A stretch of 64,000 nucleotides of DNA from Raffaelea ambrosiae (taxonomy: Eukaryota > Ascomycota > Sordariomycetes > Ophiostomatales > Ophiostomataceae): the NCBI GenBank assembly GCA_002778195.1, contig PCDI01000011.1:364362-428361 (forward strand), given 5' to 3'. Shown here one piece after another: positions 46,407 through 56,711 of the stretch (position 1 is its first letter; each line of letters begins with the position of its first letter). The notes beneath the pieces are model-generated. The model made no database searches. It worked only from the letters and a program-made list of their open reading frames with translations, and was not told the DNA's origin. A program made the position numbers and the translations under genes.

Positions 46407-47079
46407 ATGGTTTCCGGCGCTCTGCGGCGCCAGGGCGCTCTGCAGCTCCGGGAGTGCTCCGTCGTCGGCAACGGCAGCGCCAGCGGCAGCAGCAGCAGCG
46501 AGTGGTGGTTCTCCTCCACCCGGACGAGCCATGCGCGGACGCATAGCCACCCGTTTATAATAGCGCGGCCTCGTCACCACCGACAGCTGCAGCCGCAGCA
46601 GCCACAGCACCAGCACCAGCACCGCCGCCTGTTCTCCTCCGGCAGCGCCTCGTCGTCGTCGTCCTCGTCGTCGTCGCCCTCGCGCCCCGGCTCCTCGTCC
46701 TCGTCCTGCTCCAACTGCTCGGCCTCCCCGTCCTCGCTGCGCTCCCCGCCCTCCTCGCCGACGACCCGCACCCCCCCGCAAGTCATCCCCCCCTTCCGCA
46801 GCCTCCAGCGCTCTCTCTCGACCTCCTCCCTGTCCCGTGCGCGGGCAGCAGCAGCAGCAGCAGCCGCGACAGCAGGCTCGCACCAAGGGCCGGCGGCGGC
46901 TCCGAGACGAAGCAGCGTCAGCAGTCGTGTGGCCAGCAGCCTGTTCGCGTCGGCGGCGCAGAGCGGCCACAACAACATCGTATGGCGGCGCAGCCCCACC
47001 GTGGCCGCGGTGGTGATGCTGCGGCACCTCTCGACGACGGCGCGGCGGCAGGACAACAAGGTGGGCCCCTCGGGCGGGC

Positions 47080-47116
<37 letters not shown>

Positions 47117-49238
47117 AACCAGTGCAACCGCGCCGGGGTCCTCTCCTCCCCCGCCCGAAGACCACCTCGGCAAGCACGGCTTCCAGCGCAGCGAAAAGGC
47201 CGAGAAGGCCACGCAGGTCAACCTGGCGGCGCGCCTGTCCAAGGAGGGCAAGAACCAGACGCAGGCGCCGATCAGCGAGGTCTGGCGCCTGATCCGCATT
47301 GCGCGGCCCGAGTTCCGGTGGCTGGCCGTGGCGTTTGCCTTTTTGCTCTTCTCGTCCGCCGTGTCCATGTCGATTCCGTTTTCCGTCGGCCGCCTGCTCG
47401 ACCTGGCCACCAAGGGCGCCGTCGAGGACGTGCGCATCCTCGGCCTGACGCTCAACCAGTTCTTTGTCGCGTTCGGCGCCGTGCTGACCATTGGCGCCAT
47501 GGCCAGCTTCACGCGCATCATCATTCTGCGCATCGTCGGCGAGCGCGTGGTGGCGCGGCTGCGCTCGCAGATCTACCGGCGCACGTACACGCAGGACGCC
47601 GAGTTCTTTGACGCCAACCGCGTCGGCGACCTGATCTCGCGGCTCAGCTCGGACACGGTGATTGTCGGCAAGAGCATCACGCACAACCTGTCGGACGGCA
47701 TGCGCGCCATTGTCAGCGGGTCGGCCGGCCTGGTCGCCATGCTGTGGCTCAGCCCGAAGCTGACGTCGATCCTGCTGATCATGTTCCCGCCCATCGCCGT
47801 GGGCGCCGTCGTCTACGGCCGCGTCATCCGCAACATTGCCCGCCGCATCCAGAAGAACCTCGGCACGCTGACCAAGATCGCCGAGGAGCGCCTGGGCAAC
47901 ATCAAGACCAGCCAGGCCTTTGCCGGCGAGGTGCTGGAGGTCGGCCGCTACAACAAGCAGGTCCGCAAGATCTTCAACCTCGGCCGCCGCGAGGCCCTCA
48001 TCTCCGCGACCTACTTTGGCGCCAACGGCTGGGCCGGCAACATGACCATCCTGGCCCTGCTCATCGTCGGCGGCAACCTGGTCCGCTACGGCTCCATGTC
48101 CGTCGGCGACCTGACCTCCTTTATGATGTACACCGCCTTTGCCGGCTCCAGCCTGTTCGGCGTCTCCGGCTTCTACTCGGAGCTCATGAAGGGCGTCGGC
48201 GCCGCCACGCGCCTGTTCGAGCTGCTCGACCGCGAGCCCACCATCAAGCCCACCACGGGCGCGCGCGTCACCTCGGCCCAGGGCCCCATCGTCTTCAAGG
48301 ACGTCTCGTTCGCCTACCCGACGCGCCCGGCCGTGACCATCTTCAACGGCCTCAACTTTACGATCCCGTCGGGCAGCAACGTGTGCATTGTCGGCCCGTC
48401 CGGGGGCGGCAAGTCGACCGTGGCCAGCCTGCTGCTGCGCTTCTACCAGCCCACCGAAGGCTCCATCACCATCAACGGCACCGACGTCACCACTATGAAC
48501 ATCAAGTCGCTGCGCCGCCGCATCGGCATGGTCTCGCAGGAGCCCGTGCTGTTTTCCGGCACCATTGCCGACAACATTTCGTACGGCCGCCCCCAGGCCA
48601 CCCGCGCCGAGATCATCGCCGCCGCCCAAAAGGCCAACTGCCAGTTCATCAGCGACTTCCCCGACGGCCTCGAGACCCACGTCGGCCCCCGCGGCGCCCA
48701 GCTCTCGGGCGGCCAGAAGCAGCGCATCGCCATTGCCCGCGCGCTGATCAAGGACCCCGATATTTTGATCTTGGACGAGGCCACCTCGGCCCTCGACGCC
48801 GAGTCCGAGACCCTGGTCAACGCCGCGCTCGCCGCGCTGCTCAAGGGCAGCAGCACCACCATCTCCATTGCCCACCGCCTGTCCACCATCAAGCGCTCCG
48901 ACCAGATCATCGTCCTGAGCAACAAGGGCACCGTGGCCGAGATTGGCCGCTACGCCGACCTGAGCGCCAACAAGGCGAGCGCCTTTAGCCGTCTCATGGA
49001 GTGGCAGATGAGCGGCGGCGAGCTGCCCGTCGCCGCCCAGGCCGCCGCCCAGCGCATGGACGGCCACCTGACGGAGAAGGAGGAGATTGAGGAGGACCTC
49101 GAGGAGGCGGCCGCCGCCGAAGAAGAGGAAGACCCCGAAGAAGAAGAGGACGACGAGGACGACGACGGGAAGAAGAGAGCCGGACAAAAGACAGCTGCTC
49201 CTACGGACATCAGCGCCAGCCCGGACAAGAGCTCATAA
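46407..49238 (+). CDS. MDL1: Mitochondrial ABC transporter, MDL1/ABCB10 type (half transporter)
   Basis: An intronless 943-codon gene. The first roughly 280 residues are a very long Ser/Arg/Thr-rich leader fit for mitochondrial import, with Ser runs and poly-Thr encoded by CGA/ACG repeats. The membrane domain starts near FRWLAVAFAFLLFSSAVSMS and carries about six spans. The ABC cassette has Walker A GPSGGGKST (about residues 663-671), Q-loop VSQEPVLFSGTIADNISYG, signature LSGGQKQRIAIARAL (about 766) and Walker B DILILDEATSALDAE, with H-loop SIAHRLSTI. A strongly acidic tail of about 50 residues closes the protein. Homologues export peptides or support heme/stress functions from the inner membrane. 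The ATG lies in an ideal context (GCCATGG). Confidence 0.93.
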
Positions 49239-50510
49239 AAATCTATCTTGGGGGCGGGGCTCATAGAAATACGGATTAAAAAAGAAAAAAGATTCAACAC
49301 AGAAGGCTTTGTTGCCCAAAAAAAAAAAAGTCACGACATTCTTTGGGGAGTTGCACTTGGTTACTTTTGGGCCCTTGTATTTTTTTTTATTTCTTATTTT
49401 TTGCCTTGGTTTTGGCAGGGTCCTCCCTCTCCTCCCACATTTGTTGAACTGGGGCGAGGGAGGAGGAGGGTGGAAGAGGAAGGATGAAGAGGGAACGGTT
49501 CTTTGGGGTGTGTTTTTCTTTTTGTGTGCATTCATGTGGCCGGCTCAACTTTCTGGCACAGGGCTTCCCCTTGGGCCATATGCATTTGATATATTTCTGG
49601 GTCTTGTCTGCCTTGGCCCCCACGCTCACGTCTTTTTTTTTTACCCAGTATCTCACTATATATCCTCTCTCCCCAATACGTTGTATGTATGTCTACTTAA
49701 TGGATAGAAGACGATAGGAAACGAGGGGGTGGGCAAAGAAAAAATAGAACTCAACTCGATACCTCGAATACGTACTCTCCACCATACCGGACACAGAGAT
49801 CAAGAAAGTATGTGAGCACGAGGTCAGCTTGGCATGTGGGTTATCAGTTTTGGGGAAAAGGGCCAAATGTAGACGGGTGTATTGATTTTGTTGTTTTGCA
49901 ATGCCAGGCTGTGGCAACAGGCAATGCCTATCCAACGAGAAGCACGCGCCTGCTGCGTCCACAGCTGACCCCAGTTCGGCGTACGACGATCGCAGCAACC
50001 CGACGCACCGCACCATAGGCGAGGAAACCAGTACACATTGTGGTTTTTGTCTGACCTCTGCATCTTCTGCCTCGGCAGGCATTTCATGTTGGAAGAGGAG
50101 ACGGTGGGCCGCGTCTTGCTGAGCTTTCTAGGTGCGCCATAGGGCGTGCTGGCTTTTCAAAATCTCGGGGGCACTCTGCACGACGACCTATGGCGTTTTA
50201 TACATTTGTTGTCTGTCTGCGAATGGCAAAGCTCGCCACTGTCCGGCCACCGGGAGCACCGCGCATGACAAGGCATCCATCTCTTTCCCCTATGGTGGAC
50301 GTTTTTCTTTTTTCTTTTTTTCACAACCACGACAGTGCTCTCAGGCTCAGATGCGGAATCGACTTGTCACAGTCTCACCAACTTGCTCACTTGCACGACA
50401 CACACCATGGTAGCCCGCTGGGATGAGAGCCTCCGGGCACAGTCTGTAAGGAATCGGGACCAAAACGGTTCCCGAGTGGCCTCGTTCTCGGGCCCCCCCT
50501 CTTTTTCTGG
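49239..50510. other. Convergent intergenic region MDL1 / gene A
   Basis: 1.27 kb between facing 3' ends. It is T-rich on the plus strand near 49370-49650. No gene is supported. It marks the border between the conserved block and the accessory-looking block. Confidence 0.55.
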
Positions 50511-51440
50511 CTAAAATGTGTACGCACCATGCGACATCAGGTCCACCTCCGTCCGCACACTCTGCCACAGGTCCTTGTCGAGCCCCGGGTCCTGCATGAG
50601 CGTTCTGTCGATCATGGCTTTCAAAAAGGAATACACCTCAAACAGCGTCCGCTGGTGCGCGCTCGCCGTGTGGCGCTCCAGGAAGGGGCTGGGCTGGGCA
50701 GGCCGATTCCTCTGCCGGTCGCTCTTGAGCTGCGCGAGCACCTGCCGCACGATCCTGTAGGCCAGCGGCCCCAGCGGCGGGGGGTGTCTGTGGCTGCCGG
50801 CCAGCTGCGCCAGGACGGCATCTCCGTGGTCCCCGGAGCCCGGACCAGACGCGCGGGCCCCGCTCGGCCCGTGGTCGTGGCCCGCGAGCGCACCCGCGCC
50901 CTGGTGTGCCGCGCGTAGCGTGCCCTGATGCGTCTTGTCCGGAGCGGCCTCGTCTTGCTCTTCTTGCTCTTGTTCGTCCGTCGTGGCCGGATCCATATCG
51001 CCGCCCCCGTCTACGCGCGTGTCGGCTTCCGACAGATCCGAGTCCTGCCGGCTCGCGGGTGTCCTTGCCCGAGGGACCGCAGGCGGATCCGCCGTGCCAG
51101 CCGGGGGGCGGTCCGGCCGTGCATCGAACGCGTCCTCCACGGGGCTCTCGAAGCCCGGATGCGCCATGGGCGCCACCGAGAGTCGGGAGGGCCCGCCCCG
51201 CGGCGCCGGCCGGGCTTCGACGGTCCCCTCCGCCGTGCCCTGGCGGGCCAGGAGCCGGGACCAGTCGGCGTCGTCGGCATCGGCCGCGCGCGCGTGGCGG
51301 GCGCGTCTCCGGGCGTCCGCCGCGTCGAAATCAATGGCCGCCGACGGATGGCGTGCCTGGTAGACCGCGCGCTGGTCCTCGTCGAGCGCCCAGTCGGGCG
51401 AAAAGCTGTCGTCGCGCTCGCATGCATAGAGCACCTCCAG

Positions 51441-51476
<36 letters not shown>

Positions 51477-52547
51477 CTCGGCTGGCCGCGCTCGGCCTTT
51501 GGCCTCATCCACGTGCCGCAACACGTCGGCGGGGATGGTGCCGCGGCCCCCGGCCGTGTCCAAGAGGAGGGACTCGTCCCCCGCGGTGACAATAAACACA
51601 CCGTACGCCAAATCGCGGACGGGACGGCCGGCGAGGGACACGACGTAGCGGGCCTGGGGCAGGATGGTGCCCAGGCTGGCCCAGTCTTTGCAGGGCGTGA
51701 ACCGCGGAAAGACCGACGGGATGGTGTCGTACTCCTCCCCATAGTCCAGCTGCAAGACATCGCTGATCGCCCAGTGGAAGTCGTTCTGCCGGTCCCCGTG
51801 CCCGCCGGCCGGCTCGTCGTCGAGCTCCGGGAAGGAATAGGGATCCATGTTCGAGTACCGCGGAACAGCGGCCTGGTAGGCGAGCCGACCGCGGTCCTGC
51901 TCGCGTCCGTCTTGGTGCTCTTGTGCGGTTCGCGCCCGGGCGAGGTACTCTTCCCGGAGACGACGAAACGCAGAAGCATGGTCCCAATCGTGGCTGTCGA
52001 GGCTGCGCGAGCCCGAGCAGAAGGGGCGCGTGCTGCCAGGGAACATGTGGCGACTGTGGCCGTACCGGGTTTTGTTGACGAGGTCTGTATACGTCATGGA
52101 AAGGTCGGCCGGAGGCTGCGGCTGCGGCACCGCTCTCGCCCTGCTCGACACATGGCGCCAAGGGGCGTTGGTCTGGGTCATTCCATAGACAAACGACTGG
52201 GGCTGGTGGGCCTGGGCAGCTTTCGTTTTGCGCCGCTCCAGCGTTGCGAACGCCCCGTCGTCATAGGGGCCATGGCGGCCGTGGCGGCCGTGCTGGTCGC
52301 ACCCGTCGTTGCTGGCTGGAGTGGCAGACACGGCCATACCAGGCTCGGGCTGTTTCGGCAAGTAAGCTTTCAGAGAGCACCAATTCGCGGTCCGTACCCA
52401 ATGTTGCACACTTACAGTGCTCTCGGTGCTGGCTCTCTCGAGACTGGGAGAGCCCTCGGGCCCGGAAGACACAGGAGCGGCATGTTGTGAGGCCGTTTTC
52501 TTGGCTCTGCGTCGGCGATTTCTATTCCTCTTTTGTCTGCGTGCCAT
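50511..52547 (-). CDS. Unrecognised protein, paralogue A
   Basis: The frame is open for 678 codons from the ATG at 52547. A canonical 66-nt intron may lie at 52350-52415 (GTAAGT donor, CAG acceptor, no in-frame stop), which would leave 656 aa. The N-terminus is basic (MARRQKRNRNRRRRAKK). The core reads LGTILPQARYVVSL, then LAYGVFIVTAGDESLLLDTA (about residue 300), matched in gene B by LKYGIFIVPAGDESLLFEGY. A run of nine Asp encoded by GAC repeats follows, then a Pro/Gly/Asp-rich part. A helical C-terminus (RTLFEVYSFLKAMIDRTLMQ, DPGLDKDLWQSVRTE) is also matched in B. I recognise no known domain. GC is high and codon bias resembles a real gene. Confidence 0.8.
51440..51478. repeat. Trinucleotide repeat encoding poly-Asp in gene A
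   Basis: A GTC run on the plus strand, GAC on the coding strand, giving nine consecutive Asp residues. A likely site of length variation between strains. Confidence 0.9.
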
Positions 52548-53263
52548 CTCTGCACAGTCGAATGTTGAGAGACCGGCAATAGGGCTCAGAAACAGATGTG
52601 GTGTGGAAGATGAGGGACTGTCGTCATGTGGGCTTGGTCAAAGGAAAGCCAGACGGACGCTTCGTCTCGCAGGCTCTGCTTCCTTTCCGCTGTTCTGCTA
52701 TGTCTGGCCCGCCATTCCTGTTGCCGCCGCCCAGAGACTCTTTCTGTTTCTGCAAAGACCATCCATGCGCCAACCAGTTCGGGGATGCAGGCTTAAGCGC
52801 TGAGCCCTGGTGGTCCTTCTGGTGGTCGTTCAGGGGCTGGGTGGGGACTGGTTCCATGCAATAGCCAATCAGGTGTTATGGGTCCTCTGACTACGCATCA
52901 ATGCACAAGCATACCAAGGGAATCCTTCACGATCAGCCTGCAAGACTGCATCTGTTTCCCGTGGCCATGGGGAGTCACAGTCTTGGTGTTGTTCAGACGA
53001 CCACTTGTCTTATGCTTTTCGCCACATGTTTGGTCATGAAGAAGAAAGTCTACCAACGACCCAGCACAGCTATTAGAGGCAGTTGGAGTGGGAAAAAGCA
53101 AACCAGTTGCAGTCATACAAGAAAGCTACATTCGATGCCACACCATACTGTACAAAGAGAATGACACAAAAAAATCAAAAAAAAATCAAGGAAAAAAACA
53201 AAACAAAACAGAAAACCCTAAACTCGTGAACCCACCTTCTGCAGCACCCCCAAAGTCCCCCGC
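52548..53263. other. Spacer between paralogues A and B
   Basis: About 720 bp between the start of A and the stop of B, both on the minus strand. It should contain the A promoter and the B 3' UTR. An A-rich tract lies at about 53165-53222. No gene is seen. Confidence 0.55.
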
Positions 53264-55513
53264 TCATCTCTCGCTGGCTGCCTTTGCGGCCCACTGCTTC
53301 TGCACCGCGTCCCATGTCTCTCGGCTGATGCCCGGGTTCGCGCATTTCTCCGAGCTGGCCATGCTCTTGACCGCAGCGGCCACCTCCAGAAGCACATCCC
53401 GTCCCGGCACCACGACAGCAGGCTGCCTAGCATCGTCCCCGTGGCCGAGCAGCGAGCCGAGCTTGCGCCGGGCGGCAGCCCGGATCTTGGACCGCCCCGG
53501 GCGCCGCTGCTTCTGCGCGGGGCGTCCGACGAGGAAGCGCTCCAGCACGTGGCAGGCCTCCGCGCTGAGAGGCGGCCGCGGATGCTCTGGATGGGGGAGG
53601 GCCGGGCTCTGCAGCGTGGTCGGCGTCGAAGCGGCCGGCGGAGGAGACGACGACGTCGACGACGGCTCGCCGGCGTCTTCCTCCCTGGGCCGCCTCCCGG
53701 GTCGAGTGGCGTCTTCCATGGGACGCCTCCCGGGCCGAGTGGCGTCTTCCATGGGCCGCCTCCCGGGCCGAGTAGCGTCTTCCATGGGACGCCTCCCGGG
53801 CCGAGTGGCGTCTTCCTCCCTGGGCCGCCTCCCGGGTCGAGTGGCGTCTTCCTCCCTGGGCCGTCGCCTCCGGGGTCGAGCAGCGTCTTCCCTAGAGTCC
53901 CGGGAGCCGCTGCCGTCGTTGTCGCCGTTGTCGTCGCCCTGCTGGGGAGTGCCGGTGCTGGCCTTGTTTGGAGCCGACTGGTCTGGCTGGGCCTTTTCCT
54001 CTTCCTCCTTGGCGGCTTTCGGCATGGCCGCCTCCGCGGATCCCCGCCAAGGGCGCTGCTCGTGCCCTGCGTCTTCACACTTGGCTGACTGTTGGTTGGT
54101 GGCATCGCCTTCTCCCGCTTCCGGGTCCTCCTCCTCCTTTTCCTCCTCCTCCTTTTCCTCCTCCTCCTTTTCCTCCTCCTCCTTCTCCTCCTCCTCGTCC
54201 CCGTCCTTCTTCTCCTTCTCGTATGCACGGAAATCAATGTGTTGGCCCGTCTGGCGCAGCCAACGTTGCTTGTAGAAGGCGCGGACATCTGCGTCTTCCA
54301 GATTCGCGTCCGGGCCCGTGGTGTCCATCATCCTCTGGATTTCGGACTGGCTCAGCAAGGGCTCCTCCGACCGATTCGCCCTCCTGGCCTGGCGCACCAT
54401 GTCAACCATATCCGCGGACAGCACATCGGCTTTCTCCCCATAGCCTTCAAAGAGGAGGGACTCGTCGCCAGCCGGGACAATGAAGATGCCGTACTTCAGA
54501 TCCGGGAGCGGCGGGCCGCCCAGAGTCAGGATGTAGCGGGAGGCGGCCAGATAGGTGCTCATGTCGACAATGCTGCGGACGGTCTGGAAGGGAGGGAAGC
54601 TTTTGGGCACCGTGGCGAGGCAGTCGCTCGTCTGTGCACTGCCGGCATTGGCGTCAGCATTGGCGTCGTCGTCGTTGTCGCTCTCCTTGTTGCCAGCGCC
54701 TTGGTTGGCAAGGCTCGCGTCATCCGGCGTCGAAGAAAACACGCTGAGGTCGAGGGTGCCGTAGAGAGGGCGCGCGTCCTCGGCGCCAAACTTGGCCTGT
54801 CTCTTCAGCTTCCGCTGGAGCTTGGCGAGGGCCTTTTGGTGATCCCACGGGGACCGTCTGTCATGGACTGTTTTGACGTCAAAAAAACTGGGCCGCTCTC
54901 GGCTACAGGGGGGTGCAGACTGTGCTGTGTGCACCGGACAACGCTCGTAGAGAACTTACGATTCACAGGGGAAGAAGACCGCGTGTAGCCGTGCTTTCTT
55001 CTTCGTCTAAAGGAATCAGAGGTCAGTATCGTATCTCGGGAGTGTTCCAGCTGTGTGTCCCAACTGCGTCTCTGAGGTCTGCGCGACGGAAACGTACATC
55101 ATCTCCTCTTCCCGTCTGGTTTCCTTCAAGTCCTATGACCGATGTATGAGCGACTGTTCATCCAGAGTGGTTTTGTTTTGCTGCATCCTTACATCTTCTC
55201 GATCTCGTCTAAAGATGTCTCTCCATAGCTCCATATTGCGTTGGATTTGAGATGGTGATACACCCTCCTCCGCCTCACATTCAGCTACACTTTGTATCAT
55301 TCTCTCCTTCATTACAGATGATGAAGCCGAGGGGGAGGGCGTTCTCTCAGCAGGTGTGAGAGCGCCGTCAGTGGGCTCCCCACGCAGACGTTTCTGCTCG
55401 CGATTCAGCAAGAACAGATCACGTTCTGTCAAGCGAGCTCGAGTCTGTGGCAGGCCGCATTCCACCCCAGCGTTACTGCCAATGCCGGCGTCAGCTGTGG
55501 CTGGTGAGTCCAT
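53264..55513 (-). CDS. Unrecognised protein, paralogue B (tandem copy of A)
   Basis: Modelled as four exons: 55193-55513, 55098-55132, 54960-55006, 53264-54867, giving about 668 aa, close to A. Exon 1 begins MDSPATADAGIGSNAGVECG and includes LTERDLFLLNREQKRLRGEP. Splicing yields GYTRSSSPVNLHDRRSPWDH, which aligns with SHDWDHASAFRRLREEY in A. The shared core is SRYILTLGGPPLPDLKYGIF, then IVPAGDESLL (about residue 267). Then come VRAFYKQRWLRQTGQHIDF (like AVYQARHPSAAIDFD in A), a Glu/Lys run, a 6-copy ATRPGRRP-type repeat, and a helical tail (DVLLEVAAAVKSM, NPGISRETWDAVQKQ) like that of A. Phases close at every junction. The main ORF alone would start only at a GTG, supporting upstream exons. 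Function is unknown. Confidence 0.75.
53685..53890. repeat. Coding minisatellite in gene B, 33/36-bp unit
   Basis: Six tandem copies of a 33- or 36-bp unit with the core CCGGGCCGAGTGGCGTCTTC (plus strand). On the coding strand it gives RP, MED or REED, then ATRPGR, repeated in frame. Units differ by a 3-bp indel and single changes, so the array has evolved by unit gain and exchange. Confidence 0.92.
54127..54200. repeat. CCTCCTCCTTTT repeat encoding Glu/Lys run in gene B
   Basis: A 15-bp-type repeat of CCTCCTCCTTTTCCT on the plus strand; the coding strand gives EEKEEE units. It forms a highly charged helix or disordered linker between the conserved core and the rest of B. Confidence 0.85.
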
Positions 55514-56711
55514 CTTTGGGGGGATGGCTTGTTGGTTTCAAGAGTCACAATGGTGATTCTGTTTGCAAGAGGAGAAGCCGGAGAACGACGAGGCGAACGT
55601 ATAGATGGACACCATAGAAAGCAACTGTTGAGTATGAATGTAAGAAAGAAGGGGCAGAGTTTGAGCAGAAGAAAGAAGGTTGGGGGGGCCTATAAGAAAG
55701 TGAAAAAAAAAATGAAAGGAAGGAGCAGGGCAAGAAGAAGACGAGACAGGACAGCAGGATGAAGGAAGGCAAACCGAGGCGGAAGAACCTCTCTTTAACT
55801 AGCGCCAGCAAGTGTGGGGGCTTAACTAGGCGCCCGACGCTAGCACACCCCAATTGCGGCCCGCACCTGGGGACTAGCAGCGCCTGCGAACAGCGGCAGT
55901 GGATCCCAGCGCTTCAGTCATCAGCCAATCGTAGCTCCAACACAGGGGTCTGTTTTACATGAACATCGCGTCTCGTCACCAACAGACATCGTCTGAAGGA
56001 AGCCTAACGGCTGCAGACGAGAGCCCCTGGTCTGGACGCATATACCGGCCATACACCTCCTTGATTCCATTGCTGGCACATCATGTGCATTTGCAGACCG
56101 GGTCTTGCTGGCCTTGACAGGCGACCACAGACGAGAACCGGTTGGATGGATTGGATATGGATGCCGGACACTGGCGGCCCCGAGAGTCCAAGCCGCCATG
56201 TTGGGAGTTCAGAGACGTGAATGGTTCCAGCACAGCCTGCCTGTTTGAGAAAGCCCTTTTTCTGTTGTTCTCTGGTTTTGTTTATTGGCAGAAGCCACAG
56301 ATGGGCAGCCTTGTCGGTGTCGACATTTGATCATTCGCTCTCTTTGTCTGGAACAGCAAGAGCTCCGGCCTCTTCTGTCAAGACCATGACCGTGTCACTC
56401 TCCTCTTCTTCTCTGCAAGGAGCGTCGACTCCGTGTCTAGGTCGGGCCTATCAATGGCGGCAAGATGAAGAGGCTCCCTCTCGTTGGGATCTCGAGTTCT
56501 ATTTAACACCAGCCTCCTTCTCTTGATGTCTGGGACCGTTGTAGCTTTACCTTCTCGTTCATCCGTCTTCACCTCTACAAGCCCCTCATTCAGCACCCTT
56601 CTCACTTTGCTTCCTTTCCAAACTCATTTTGCCAAAATCGCTCGCCGCCGGTTTGGTCAGGTGTGTTCCACGGCCTATCTTCTACGGGCTGTTCTCTCAG
56701 CCATGCCAGCC
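55514..56711. promoter_or_regulatory. Divergent promoter region gene B / gene C
   Basis: 1.2 kb between divergent starts of B (-) and the FHA-kinase C (+). G-rich and A-rich tracts near 55680-55710. Contains the CGAGTTCTATTTAA element at 56493-56506, shared with gene D. The small frames here are not supported. Confidence 0.55.
56493..56506 (+). promoter_or_regulatory. Core promoter element shared by genes C and D
   Basis: CGAGTTCTATTTAA about 205 bp upstream of the gene C start, followed by CACCAGCC. The same 14 bases occur upstream of gene D on the other strand, also followed by a CAC..CCAGC-like sequence. TATTTAA could serve as a TATA box. Confidence 0.5.

Noticed and set aside
46314..49187. 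A 957-codon minus-strand frame opposite the MDL1-like gene
   Set aside because: It is the antisense shadow of a GC-rich ABC transporter gene with all expected motifs; its peptide is Gly/Asp/Arg-biased and lacks any domain.
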